A stretch of 64,000 bases of DNA from Mimachlamys varia (lineage: Eukaryota; Mollusca; Bivalvia; Pectinida; Pectinidae), in the NCBI GenBank assembly GCA_947623455.1, contig OX392538.1, positions 35,882,001-35,946,000 on the forward strand, in the 5' to 3' direction. Below the pieces are notes generated by a model. That model was not told where the DNA came from. It worked only from the letters and a program-made list of their open reading frames with translations, and made no database searches. Numbering within the stretch: position 1 is the stretch's first letter; every line of letters starts with the position of its first letter. A program made the translations under genes and the position numbers. Of the stretch, positions 1 through 11,418 are shown piece by piece.

Positions 1-1597
1 CTATTATTGAAAATATACCTGGTGTATTATAATATGTACAATGCAAATCCGATGAGTTTTTTTTTATCGTGTAACTGCATTCAGTTGGCATTCATATTGC
101 TTATGAATACACAATGGAAGCAATACAAAGTTTACATTTTTGGAATCCGTTCATCTCATTTAAGTATCATTAATAATTGTATTATGTTTTTATTTTTTTA
201 AAGAAAAGATAGACATCGTCCGGAGAGAGTCAGTGGTATCTAACGTTACAATGATGACGCCATATTCATTATGACGACAAAAATCGGTCAGAGTATTTCA
301 TGCATTCGGTAGGGTTTTAAAGTGACATTGTCATATCACGGTAAAACGTTTCAATAATGATATACAGGAATATGAATAATGACCATCAGTTCAGCAAGTC
401 TCAGTGGTGAATTCAAATTATTTCTATAAGATTTTACATTAAAGAAGTAACAATCAGAAGAAAATTAATTCCTTATTTACAATATTTCGATAAGACAGGT
501 TCATAATTATGCTTATACCCAAAACATAATAATTAAGAAATAAATATAGCATTACACAGCAATTTAAAATCTATATTGCTATAGGAACGAAGTATAATCC
601 CTCGTTGTGAGTAAATATCAGGCCAGAACATATTCTCACAGTTGCCAGGTACTGATCGTAGGTCGGTGGTTTTTCTCCGGGAACTCCGGCTTTCCTACAC
701 CTTCAAAACCTGGCACGTCCTTAAATGACCCTCGCTGTTAATAGGACATAAAATTGAATAAAACAAAAAACAAAACAAAACCAAAGTATAAACAATATTA
801 TGAAAAATAAAGAATTACGTCGTTATTAGAAAATCCATTATCATCAGCTTTTAGGGTTTTGGAGTATTTAATCATACAATGTTATTGGAAATTTTATTTT
901 TTTCCATTTTGAGGGCTTGACCCGTTTTTGACATTAAATAGCCATTGTAATATGTGGACACATATTGTAAAATCGACAAAAAAAAGGAATAAATGCAATT
1001 GGACTAAGGATACCGAAATCATGTCACTATCAGTAAATCGATTATCATAATTTTCTCAATAAAACCAACAAAAAATCTTGAATTACTTCATATGAATACT
1101 CAGAATATAAACGGTGTACACGGCGAAAGTCAGTTTCCTTCCGGGTAATCTCTTTTACAAATCACATAAAACAAATCAGAAAGATACACACATATGCTGT
1201 ACCTTTTAAATAAAGTTAAAGATAAGTATGCCGATAAAATGAATTAAACTGCATCATACATCTGTTTTGTCCTCCTAGAGCTCTGTAGTGATGCTAGAGG
1301 TCAAAAGTCGGGAATCGAAATTTTCAAAACTAATGTAGAAGCGGAATGGTCGGGTGGGTAAAACCCCTTAGATTTATGAAATTTTATATGCGATAACTGT
1401 AGCTATGGAGGCTCCAGCAAACCTCGGGGACTAAAACATCCTCCAGTAGAGTCTGCCACCCCCTATCATGAAAGATGACGTAACACACACATATGCTGCT
1501 CCATTTAAGGCTGATATCTTTATTTCCCTACAATAACATGTAAATGATAGCTAACATCTGTTATGTGCCTACCGGTATGTGAGTCCTGAGATTATTG
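1..1597. repeat. Left-edge intergenic DNA with SINE tail and array flank
   Basis: No gene is supported here. Bases about 640-790 resemble the 3' body of a molluscan SINE: a block around GGTGGTTTTTCTCCGGGAAC is followed by CTGGCACGTCC, TTAATAGGACAT and an A-rich tail (AACAAAAAACAAAAC). Bases about 1240-1500 are array-type flanking DNA. The same text (CTGCATCATACA, GATGCTAG, GTAAAACCCCTT, GGCTCCAGCAAACCTCGG) recurs near 17740-17890, 21630-21770 and 37520-37980. A reverse-strand AATAAA lies at about 1520, some 75 bp downstream of the gene 1 stop codon, and could be its polyadenylation signal. Confidence 0.5.
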
Positions 1598-2668
1598 CTA
1601 CCGGAGAAGAAATCCTGAGAACGTTGTCGTACCTCTAAGGCCGACAATGTGAGTTCCAGATAGATGTTCACCAGCTCGTACCCAAACCTCGTCTCCTTGA
1701 TCCAAATGCAAAATTATGGATCCTCCCCCGTTCGACCCGTAGTCAGAATCCCCACAGAACGCACTTCCTACCTTAATTCCGTTTTTGACTATTTCAATGT
1801 ACATATAACGTGGATATATGTGCATTGTCCAGGAGAAAAAATACACGCCCGCATTTTCACATGTGAAAGTACCGGTATTCCCACTGTAAGAATCCCCGAT
1901 ATTAGTTATCACTTGGTCAAAACGCATCTCCATAAGATTAGTGACAGGGTGGTAATCATGTGATAGAGCAGCGTGAAATGCAACCATACCCTGATTGTCC
2001 GGCGAAACACGTTTGTTAATCCCATGGTTGCTGGTTTCAAACGTTGAAGTTGGTGATTCAGACTGGCTAGGATTTTGTCTAAAACTTCCTGTTTTCCTAA
2101 CGCTAGGCATGCTTTTTCCATCATCCAAACGCGTTGTATTGTTTGTAAAGGAGTTATTAGGGGAGTCAAAGTTTCTACGACGCTTCTGATGATGAAGGTA
2201 GGTTAAATGACGCTGTTCACCATTTTTGAGGTTCTTCCCCAAGTCAGCAAAACGGCGATGACAAGCACGGTTCTGTTTCTCAAGGACGGCACTGCGATGC
2301 ATGTCGTCATGTAGCTTTTTCTCAAGGTCAGCAATACGGACATGGTCAACTTGTTGATTTTGCTCAAAATCAGCTATAGTTTTATTGTCTTCATCTCGTT
2401 TATTTACAAGGTCAGAAACACGGCGACGATCTATATGATGTTGTTTCTCAAGGTCGGCAATACGTCGCTGGTCGATTTGTTGCTGTTTTGAAAGATCAGC
2501 GATACGTAGTGCGTCTTCATTACGGAGACGTTCTACAGCAGATAATCTTAATTGTAAGTCCAGTATCGCTTTGCTATGGACTTGTAATGTATCGGCACCC
2601 TGGTTCAGTATCTGTCCCCATACTATTGGGACAAGACATAACACAATCACAGTTATACTTAACTTCAT
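1598..2668 (-). CDS. Gene 1: secreted coiled-coil C1q-domain protein (divergent subtype)
   Basis: Intact single-exon frame of 356 codons. The start at 2668 is chosen because it opens directly on the signal peptide shared by the whole array (MKLSITVIVLCLVPIVWG). The frame is open 15 codons further upstream, but that stretch is not conserved. About residues 55-152 are seven 14-residue units of the form RIADLxKxxxIDxR, predicted to form an extended coiled coil. A basic Asn/Ser-rich linker follows. Residues 228-356 are a C1q domain with the family signature F-x5-N-x4-Y-x6-F-x5-G-x-Y-x-F, ending GTTTFSGFLLR. There is no collagen repeat, as is common in bivalve C1qDC proteins. The likely role is a secreted oligomeric recognition protein (family inference). 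It differs from the A and B subtypes and may be an older lineage. The promoter region lacks the TATA-containing segment seen in the sister genes. Confidence 0.87.
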   Translation of the reverse strand: MKLSITVIVLCLVPIVWGQILNQGADTLQVHSKAILDLQLRLSAVERLRNEDALRIADLSKQQQIDQRRIADLEKQHHIDRRRVSDLVNKRDEDNKTIADFEQNQQVDHVRIADLEKKLHDDMHRSAVLEKQNRACHRRFADLGKNLKNGEQRHLTYLHHQKRRRNFDSPNNSFTNNTTRLDDGKSMPSVRKTGSFRQNPSQSESPTSTFETSNHGINKRVSPDNQGMVAFHAALSHDYHPVTNLMEMRFDQVITNIGDSYSGNTGTFTCENAGVYFFSWTMHIYPRYMYIEIVKNGIKVGSAFCGDSDYGSNGGGSIILHLDQGDEVWVRAGEHLSGTHIVGLRGTTTFSGFLLR

Positions 2669-3813
2669 GTCTCTGTTTACGGAAATACAACCAGACAGCA
2701 CTGATCCAGACAATATTCGGCAACTTTATCCGGTCGTGAAGTGTTGATCACCTTACGATCGGAAGGGATTTCTTACAGGACACACAAACACCTACATTTG
2801 CTGATAAGATAAGATCGAACATATGCTGCAATATTTGACGTAGGTGAACCAACTGTTGGCGATTTGTTCCTTGAAAAACGATTAGATATTTAGAATTGAA
2901 ATGACATAAACGTGCGATACTAACAAATACTTTCATTTTCTTATTTAATTTGATTTCATACAAAGATATACAATACAAACAAGTTTTTTTAATGATTTTC
3001 CACATCTGTACTCCATAAAGCGTCTGATTTTAATGCATGGATTCAAACACTATTTAAGATGTATAATACGATTTGACATTATTTTACAATGATGCAAACA
3101 CGCTATTATGACATTATCTTAAATATAGTGTAACTACACCACCATATACTAGTTACCTCCCTTTAGCGTCTTGTCAATGTGCTTTCTTCCATGGTTGATG
3201 ATAATGACACATTGTGTGCTGGAATTTAAAAACAATAAAACATTCCAATTTCCAGAGAAAATTGTAATATCTCAATAAATTTAATTTCTGGAAACACTAA
3301 ATAAGATTTTTTCCCCAAATTTACCGGGGTATGAAGAATAAACCAAAACACAACATTACCAAGTTTCAATGAAGAATCCTTTTTACTCAAATATTGGTTC
3401 GCGAAAAAAAAGCGATTTGATATGAACCGAATGAATTATATTTTCTTGAAAGTTCTGAGTGGATCAGATACCAGCCCATCTTTAAACATTTAATTGATCA
3501 TAACGAGTTTTATTTGTAATCAACGGCAATAACTTTACTTTTGATTCAACAGAGAATATCAATCAAATTAAAGTAGACTATATGTGTTTAATCAGTGATA
3601 CAGAAGTATTTCAACCAAACCCTTTAAATTACATTAATTTTCATAAAATGTTGAAACAATCTTAATAAATTGCAGATCCTTACTTTCAATCGGTTACATA
3701 AGGATCTGACAACATCCCATAAGAGGTCATGTTCTGGTGACCTTTGTCGTCTCTTTACCCAATACTCAAGTAAAGTTTTCTTATTACGCTGTCATTTGTA
3801 GCAAGTCCTTTCG
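2669..3813. repeat. Type II spacer (right of gene 1)
   Basis: Intergenic block shared with the right flanks of genes 3 and 8 (9636-10153 plus 13847 onward, and 36457-37500). Shared landmarks include TGACATTATCTTA near 3111-3123 and GTGTAACTACACCACCA just after it. This copy is uninterrupted and so serves as the empty site for the Harbinger insertion at 10154. The right end (about 3690-3813) carries a repeat, TCTGACAACATCCCAT then AGGTCATGTTCTGGTGACC, also present near 14110 and 37998. That repeat replaces the 3' end of gene 2. Confidence 0.7.
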
Positions 3814-4850
3814 TCACAGCACTGTGTTTAAATCACCTACTCGGACCCAAACATCGTCTCCCTGGTCCAGATACACCACAACGGATCCTGTCCCAGTTAT
3901 ACTATACGGGGAGTCTCCAGCGAATCCAGTCCCAATCACGGCGCCGTTTTTTACTAGGTCCATACACAAATAACGAGTGTTAGCGCGAACGGTCCATAAG
4001 AACACATACACGCCTGCATTCCTACATGTGAATGTTCCCGTTTGTCCACTGTAAGAACTCCCAATATTAGTGATCACTCGGTCGAAATGTATTTCAATAA
4101 GATGAGTCACAGCATCTTAGTTATGAGTATGAACAGCATAAAATGCCACCATACCTTCATTGTCCGATGAAACACGTTTTTTTAATCCCTTGGTTGCCGG
4201 CCATGGTTTCCAATGACGGACTTGGTAACTTGGAATGGCAAGAATTTGGTCCAAAGTTTTTCGTTTTCTTCACGCTAGGCACGCGTCTTACATCAGTCGT
4301 CGTATCAGTTGTTAGTGATCGAGTCAAAGGGAAATTTACTGTTGGAGTCCAAGATTGTATGATGTTGCTGCTTCTGAGGGTAGGCTATACGACGCAGATC
4401 ACCATTTCCGATTTTCTCCTCTAGGTCAGTAATACGGCCAATAAAAAAACGTTGCTGTTTCTCTAGATTAGAAACGCGTTTCTGGTCATCTTGTCGTTTT
4501 TTCTCAAGGTCATCAATACGGTAATGGTCATCTTGTTGCATTTTTTCAAAGTTAACTATAGTTCGGTTGTCTTCATCTCTTTTGTTTACAAAGTCAGACA
4601 GAAGCTGGTGATCAATTTGCTGTTGTTTCTCAAGGTGGGCAATACGTCGCTGGTCAATTTGTTGCTGCTCGGACAGATCAGCGATACGTAGTGCGTCTTC
4701 GTTACGGAGACGTTCTACCGCAGATAACCTTAATTGTAAGTCCAGTATTACTCTGCCCTGGACTTGTAGACTACCGTCACCCTGGTTCAGTGTCTGTCCC
4801 CATACTATTGGGACAAGACATAACACAATCACAGTTATACTTAACTTCAT
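3814..4850 (-). pseudogene. Gene 2: broken B-type C1q gene
   Basis: The signal peptide and coiled coil are intact from the ATG at 4850 (181 codons). A net 2-bp loss at about 4300-4315, relative to gene 6, then shifts the frame into a stop (DSITNN, stop). Further down, the Tyr codon of the HNYDA segment before the C1q domain is TAA (about 4120). The C1q domain resumes with the B-type sequence (HFDRVITNIGSSYSGQTG) but ends abruptly after WVRVG at about 3834. The last roughly 20 residues, including FSGFLLR, are replaced by unrelated repeat sequence. There are three independent lesions. A TATA-like TATAAAG (reverse of 4965-4971) remains upstream, so it may still be transcribed. Confidence 0.85.
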
Positions 4851-7800
4851 GTCTCTGTTTACGGAAACACAACGGACAGCACACCAGACACAATATCCTA
4901 TTGTTGAGTGTTGATAAGTCCAATAATGCTACTGACACATGTGCCCTACATGCCACACAACGGTCTTTATATCACATGATTTACTGATGGATATAAACCA
5001 AAATTTGTCTATGCCACCATCCGCGCCTGTGTGCCGTCTGTTGCGTCTTATTCGGTGTTAAAACGGTTAGAGATTTTGAATTGGAACAATATAAAGGCAT
5101 CACGTACATTACGAACAAAAATTTTCATTTTCTTTCATTTGATTTTTAGTCATTTATCTAAACAAATACAAAATTTCACTTTATAAAAACCAAAAACATA
5201 TATAACAATCACTTTAAGGTAATTTCTAAAAAAAAACAGTACAAAAGTAATTTATTGATTTTCTACTAGGCGTATGATTATAATACATGGATTTAAATAC
5301 TAATTTAGATCTTACAATATTTGTCTCCTTTTGTTTATGATTTACGATTATTAGCATATGACTGTCTTTTTAAGGCTTTTATGAACAGTCCAGCAGAACG
5401 TTGGCATTACCATGGGAACATACAGTGCCTACCTCGTAGCTTACTTTTTTTGTTTTCATACGAGGCTGAATTTGTGGAAGGGTTTATCAGGACAGATGAC
5501 AAACCTTGCCAAATCTTTTAATTTCCCTTTCAGATATATCGACGATGTGTTGTCTATGAACACTAGTACGCTATACAACAATCGTGACGATTTCAATTTT
5601 TCGATCGCGAATTTTGCATTTCTTGATAGTAACATCCCTGCTTCTCTAACTGGTGTTAACATGTCGCAGTTGATTGATTATTCTAGAGCTTTCTCTGAAT
5701 ATCATGTTTTTCGTAATCGATGTCGACTGCTGACAAACAAACTAACAGGAATTCGAGAGATGCAGGCTGATCAGAACTATGGTGATGTTTTATGGTCTCC
5801 ATCTTTGTCTCATTGAGAAATATTCTGCATCTTTGTGTGATATGAAGATGGACGTTTTTGAGTATGCTCATTAGTCTGTTTACTTGATTGACAGTGATAA
5901 TTCGGTTTTCATTTCGAGGGCGTGATGTGTACTTGGTTGTAACCAAAACAATTATGGCCATCAACGTGACTGCAAACTGCTAAATGGCACAACATTTACC
6001 GCAGTCGTATTCCTACCCTTTCCAACAGCTAGAATATCCAAGTACAAGAGAAATACAGCTACCTTTAGCCCGGGCAGTCATATATTTTGACAGACCAGAC
6101 ACCTGTCTGTGTCGAAATGAGGCTGTGTTCCTATCCTGAACATCTGGTCATATATCTGTACGCTTTAGGGGTCATCATGACAAGCATACAAAGTAATGAG
6201 CATAGCTTAATCAAAGTACTGAAAATTAAGCGAAAAACAGTTTAAATATGATATTTACGATGGAGTCCATAATAAATTATTATGCAAGAAAATCTGCAAA
6301 AGTTGTCGGTGAAAGGTCAGTGCTCTCAAACAAACAATTAGAAATTACCAAACTTAGATAAGAAAGTGAATAGAATAGTTCACATAATGGATTCATTTGT
6401 GCAGCTAGTCATTGTAAGGTTTGTATCAATCTTCACGATATGCTTTAAAGTGTTTGATGACAGTATAGGGCAGAGAAATATGATAATCTTTCTTTGTCAG
6501 TTAGTTTTGTAAATAGTTTTGGTATGAGTTGTTTGTCAATATTGGTCGCATTTTTAAAGGATACTGAATCATTGGCCTAGTATAATTATATTGGAAGAAA
6601 TTTGCTTGATCCTAGGTCTGTTGTAATACATTTCCTTTACAGTTTGTGTAGTTTTCAGTTTACTTCGGTAGGTGGCGTATATCTTTAGTGTTTCCGACCG
6701 GAAGGTGGACGACTGATCATATAAACTGATATGCAAATGACCTCTTATGTTATGAATTACGGCATTAAATCAAATAATGAGAAATTACCAAACTTACACA
6801 AGAATGTGAATATGATAGTTAACATAACAGATGCATTTGTGCAGCTTGTCATTGTCAGGTTTATCTGGATCTTCACGATAGAATTTGAAGTTTGTAACGC
6901 CAACAACGACAACCAGAGCTAGGGCATCGTAGATAGTTTGGAAGCAATCGGAACACCCTGGATATTCTTTTCACAATTAATATTAAGGGAAAGGCCCTAA
7001 GTTGTCCGAATGCGATTCCATAATCAGAGAAAGTGTTAGCAATACGCTCTCGACGGATATCGCCTTAGCGTTAAAAAGACCACATCTGATAAGGGTACAG
7101 AATATTTTTCAATTATACCAAGATGGCAACCATAAAACTATTTTTCACTAACCTGTGTCGTTTAAATTACAAAAAGTGATGTCATTTGATCGTGATCTAC
7201 GGATTTTTTTTTTTTTTTTTTTTGTCGGTTCAATATTTATTTTAAACATATGCTTTAATCTTTTGGACGGTGAAATCTTTCTATAGTAACCATGGTGCTC
7301 TGTTAGGAAGTGGTCATCAATTGGAAACCATTCTTCAGTTTACGACGTCATTTGATTTTGACGTCACGCCATGATTGTTCTGATTGCTGAAACAGATTTC
7401 TCATGAAACCCAAACAGCTTCCGAATGATAAACTATAACGTGTTATGGCTCTCCTATTGATGGATTCAATCAATAAGTTTAGTAATTATGCTAATTGAAA
7501 AATATACAATGCGAAAGATTTATTTCTAAAGAAAGGTTTTCCGTTTACTATAAACTGAAATGATGAGTTTGTGTGAGGAATATTTAGCATATCCGTATAT
7601 AGGTTTAATGCGTCCATAACCATTAGAGTTAATTACAAGTGGACCACTCAATTCACATCTAGATTGTGTATCAGTCGATTTATAAGTTCTCCCTGAGTTT
7701 TAACCCCTCAAAATCTCCTCAATGTTTGTTATCCTGCATATAGAGCGTTCGAGCTGCCCTATTGCATAATCGTAATTGGATAATATTTGGGATCTTATCT

Positions 7801-8543
7801 TTCCTCTTCTTTCAAATCAATTACTTTCCTAATGTCTCCCTACCACTACCTCACTTTTGGCCTGTTAGGAAGGATTTTTGGTTTGTGTCTCAGACCGAGA
7901 CATACAATAAAGAGTCTCAAAAACGATACTTCAGTGTGATAGCACTTTAAACCTTCAAAAGATTCGGCCTATATCGCAAAGACGCTTACAGGAAAATACT
8001 GCAGCACCCGAAATACACACGCACCCAACTCATAAACACCACAGTGCATTAACCTCAGGCATCATCCAACCCAAATCCTCAGGATTCCTGTCTTTTTTTA
8101 TGTCGTAGCCTCGAGAAAGTAATCTAGATGTTGCTATTCCTGATTTGCAAGAATCATAGGTATATGGAAGTCCATCACAGCTTGCCTCTAATTATAGAAG
8201 TACACGATATGTGCTATCAGTTAAATAAGAGTAATTACATAAATAAGCTGTAGAAAAGAACAGACTAATCGTATATTGTATCTTCTCTACACTGACTTAT
8301 GTGATTAACGTTGTGTGGCTGCTGGAATGAAAGTCTAGAGATCACTCCTACTGGAGGGTGGAGAAGAAAGGTTCAAGTGCAATCAGTTAATTCTAAGAAT
8401 AACAAAACTTGAACAGCTGTTATACATTTTTTTTATAAATCACACAAAAGTAAAGAACAGGCTAATCATGTATTGCGTCTTCTCTACACTGACTTGTGTG
8501 ATAAACGTTGTGTGGCTGCTGGTAAGCAAGTCTGGACATCACC
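4851..8543. repeat. Type I spacer (copy 1) with reverse-transcriptase remnant
   Basis: This spacer recurs at 24568-28255, 29354-35364 and 40546-43897. Near 5430-5810, plus strand, it carries a decayed retroelement fragment whose translation includes FRYIDDVLSMN, the catalytic Y-x-D-D motif of a reverse transcriptase, and then RDDFNFSI and FLDSNIPASL. Frames are broken and no full domain remains. The rest is non-coding but well conserved between copies. A 20-bp T run lies near 7205. The right end (about 8430-8543) is the 3' flank of gene 3. Confidence 0.7.
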
Positions 8544-9635
8544 CTACTGGAGAAGATATCCAGAGAACGTTGTTGTTTGTCTTTGACCTTCGACATAAAT
8601 GTAGCTTCCAGAATTATAATGTTCTACTCGGACCCAAACTTCGTCTTCTTGGTCGAGCTGTACAACCACGGATCCTCCTCCGAATGCACTGTACTGAGAA
8701 TCTCCAGAGAACACACTTCCAATCATAACACCATTTTTAACTAGTTCCGTGTACATAAACCGAGGGTTCACTTGCACTGTCCAAGAGAACACATAAACGC
8801 CGGCGTGATTACACGTGAAAGTGCCCGTGTTCCCACTGTAAGAACCCCCAATATTAGTGATCACGTGGTCGAAATGTATCTCCATGAAGTGATTTAATGG
8901 GTTGATAGATTGCGTTAGAACAGCATAAAATGCAACCATTAGTGCTTTGTCCGGGGAAACACGTTTCTTTTTAATCCCTTGATTGCTGTTTTCCAACGCA
9001 GGACTTGGCAACCCAGAATGGCTAGGCTTTGGTTCAAACCTTTTTATTTTCCTAACACTAGGCATGCGGCGTACATCAGTCGTACTGTCTGTACTGTTGG
9101 TAAAGAAGTCAATGGGCAACATTTGTTGGGAGTCCAGTTTTCTACGTTGTTGTTGTTTCTGAAGGTTGGTTATGCGTCGCTGATCGCCATTTTTTAGGTT
9201 CTTCTCCAAGTCAGCAAAACGGCGATGACAATCACGTTGCTGTTTCTCAAGGGATGCGATGCGATGCATGTCGTCATGTCGCTTTTTCTCAAAGTCAGTT
9301 ATACGGACATGGTCATCTTTTTGCTTTTGCTCAAAGTCAGCTATAGTTTTATTGCCTTCATCTCGTTTATTTTCAAGGTCAGAAACACGGCGACGATCTA
9401 TATGGTGTTGTTTCTCAAGGTTGGCAATACGGCGCTGGTCAATTTGTTGCTGTTTGGAAAGATCAGCGATACGAAGTGCGTCTTCATTACGGAGACGTTC
9501 TACAGCAGATAACCTTAATTGTAAGTCCAGTATCGCTTTTCCCTGGGCTTGCAGAGTACCGTCATCCTGGTTCAGTATCTGTCCCCATACTATTGGGACA
9601 AGACATAACACAATCACTGCTATACTTAACTTCAT
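8544..9635 (-). CDS. Gene 3: secreted coiled-coil C1q-domain protein (A-type)
   Basis: Intact 363-codon frame. The start at 9635 opens on the signal peptide (residues 1-18, here MKLSIAVIVLCLVPIVWG). Residues 55-152 are seven exact 14-residue units (for example RIADLSKQQQIDQR and RIANLEKQHHIDRR), with a partial eighth. The unit is 42 bp in the DNA. The linker (about 165-232) is rich in Lys, Arg, Ser and Pro and has N-glycosylation sequons (NST). Residues 233-363 are a C1q domain with the F-x5-N-x4-Y-x6-F-x5-G-x-Y-x-F signature, ending TTTFSGYLLQ. A TATA-like TATAAGG lies about 110 bp upstream of the ATG, so a single-exon transcription unit is plausible. Predicted function is a secreted, probably trimeric, lectin-like recognition molecule; the ligand cannot be told. 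Confidence 0.88.
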   Translation of the reverse strand: MKLSIAVIVLCLVPIVWGQILNQDDGTLQAQGKAILDLQLRLSAVERLRNEDALRIADLSKQQQIDQRRIANLEKQHHIDRRRVSDLENKRDEGNKTIADFEQKQKDDHVRITDFEKKRHDDMHRIASLEKQQRDCHRRFADLEKNLKNGDQRRITNLQKQQQRRKLDSQQMLPIDFFTNSTDSTTDVRRMPSVRKIKRFEPKPSHSGLPSPALENSNQGIKKKRVSPDKALMVAFYAVLTQSINPLNHFMEIHFDHVITNIGGSYSGNTGTFTCNHAGVYVFSWTVQVNPRFMYTELVKNGVMIGSVFSGDSQYSAFGGGSVVVQLDQEDEVWVRVEHYNSGSYIYVEGQRQTTTFSGYLLQ

Positions 9636-9744
9636 GTCTCCTTTCACGAAAACACAACGGACAGCACTCCAGGCAATGTTCAGAAACTATCCTGCCGTGC
9701 CTTATTCTACGACCGCAATGTGTTTGTAACAGGACACACAAAGA

Positions 9745-9751
9745 CCTTATA
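9745..9751 (-). promoter_or_regulatory. TATA-like box of gene 3
   Basis: Minus-strand TATAAGG, 110-116 bp upstream of the gene 3 ATG. It sits where B-type genes have TATAAATA or TATAAAG, in a similar neighbourhood next to the first block upstream of the 5' UTR. Confidence 0.45.
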
Positions 9752-10245
9752 TGACACCTACATTTGTTGATAAGATATATACATGTACGAACATATGCTG
9801 CAATATTTGACGTATGTGAACCAACTGTTGGCGACTTGTTCTGTGTAAAACGATTATGTATTTAGAATTAAAATGACATATACGTGCAATACTAACAAAT
9901 ACTTTCATTTTCTTATTTTATTTGATTTTATACAAAGATATACAATACAAATTGTTAATAAATAAAACCTAAAACCGCTGTGAGACATTGTCATCTACAA
10001 ATTATGTATTTTACAAAACACTGTTTTTAAATGATTTTCCACATCTGTATTCCATAAAGCGTCAGATTGTAATGCATGGATTCAAACACTGTTTGGGATT
10101 TATTATACGATTTGACATTGTTGATGCAAACACGCTATTATGACATTATCTTAGGGTCCACTCGATTCATTAGTTCTGGGATTGTATAGAACAATTCTAT
10201 CGAATTGGCAAATCGAGTAAAAACGGAATTGAAAGAATTATCAAT

Positions 10246-10481
10246 ATGGCGGCCTACAAAGCTGAAATCGTGTTGGCAATTATAGACGATACCGATAGAG
10301 ATGACAGTGTTTTATTTATTTCTGCTCTTGCTGCATCCTTGTACGTACATTTTTCGTTACGGAGGAGTATATATACTTAAAAGGCAGATTTACACGCTTG
10401 AAATATCTTGCTACTGCTGATGTTGAAACTGCTCTCGATGTTATCATGGCCAGTTGTGTAATTCACAATATTTGTATTTGA
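10246..10481 (+). pseudogene. HARBI1-like Harbinger transposase, internally deleted
   Basis: The frame from the ATG at 10246 gives MAAYKAEIVLAIIDDTDRDD and continues to a stop at 10380. In an overlapping frame starting at 10377 the sequence reads LKGRFTRLKYLATADVE, then VIMASCVIHNICI and a stop. This second part matches the conserved C-terminal end of the HARBI1/PIF DDE nuclease (LKGRFRRLKYL ... CVLHNIC). An N-terminal stub is thus joined out of frame to the C-terminal tail, and the catalytic core of roughly 250 residues is missing. It cannot encode an active transposase. Confidence 0.8.
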
Positions 10482-10765
10482 CCTCTCCATTGTGTTGTCT
10501 CCCCTTGGTTCATTAATTTTTACCCCTCCATTGTGTTGTCTGGACAGGTCAGAAGTAATGTATCAAGGGGAGACAACACATTCGACAGGTCAACATCTGT
10601 CAGCACCCACCTATCCTTTATATGCCATTTTTACTGGAGTCTAATAATGTAATCACCACTATTCACAAAGCACATTAACATGGTCAATATTTAACAGTAA
10701 TGTTATATAACATTCATGGAAATGAACTTTCAAAATTTATAATAAATGTTATGGAATTCAAATGT

Positions 10766-11418
10766 GTTTCTCAAACGTTTGCACAACGGCTGTGCCTGGT
10801 GTCATTATATATGCACTATTATGTTGTTGAAGTATAACACAGAACGCCGGTAGTTATTATGTTCTAAAATGATTTTGGCTTGTTCGCATTCACAGTGTGT
10901 GTGTTATGTAAAATTACTACCCACTATAAAAACTTCCTAATAGCATCAAGGGAGACGCCCTACCCTAGACACAGTTTTACATTTAGTTTTCAATAAGTAG
11001 CATAAAAAGCTTGTCTGTGATATTTGATTCAATTTATTGCTTGTGCTTTATGTAACTATATGGTATGTAAAAAAAATGACTGTGAATACTGAAATTTGTC
11101 CGCTAGATATAAAAAAAAACAACACTTTGTAACAATCGTTTTGTCCATTTTTCCACAAATAAAATATTTTTGAGGTAGCTATTGATTTCCTTTTTTATTT
11201 TATTGTATGTTTGTGATTTTCAACAACATTCACAAGAAAAAAAATAGAAAAAACATTGAATTTTGAGAAAAATCATTTTTTTGGTGTTTTTTTACCAAAA
11301 ATGAAACAAGTCATAGGAATGCTTAGATTTTCACAAAATCATCTCTACCTGGTACCATAGTCAACATATGAAAGTTTTAAGGAAATCTAGCGGTTAATTG
11401 CGAAAGGGTCGAGCCTCC
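10766..11418 (-). mobile_element. Inverted, truncated copy of the 1-kb TTAA element
   Basis: Reverse complement of the left two thirds of the element at 18036-19057. It shares the terminus GGAGGCTCGACC (complement ends at 11418), the block around CATATGAAAGTTTTAAGG, long A/T runs and a segment ending GGCTGTGCCTGGTGTCAT. TTAA follows the terminus at 11419-11422. The other terminus is missing and part of the interior is deleted. It lies inside the Harbinger element, downstream of the RING exon. Confidence 0.75.

Noticed and set aside
1598..2713. Longer N-terminus starting 15 codons upstream of MKLS in gene 1
   Set aside because: The extra residues differ between copies and precede, rather than form, the signal peptide. 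The MKLS start is common to the array.
7205..7225. Poly-T run as a possible transcription terminator or processed-gene tail
   Set aside because: Other spacer copies have interrupted T runs at the same place (for example about 34108-34127), so it is slippage in a simple repeat.
9259..9729. Long plus-strand frame rich in Cys, Ser and Arg opposite gene 3 (similar at 36080-36550 and 44622-45062)
   Set aside because: It is the antisense reading of the 42-bp stalk repeat. Its openness follows from the repeat and it has no family match.
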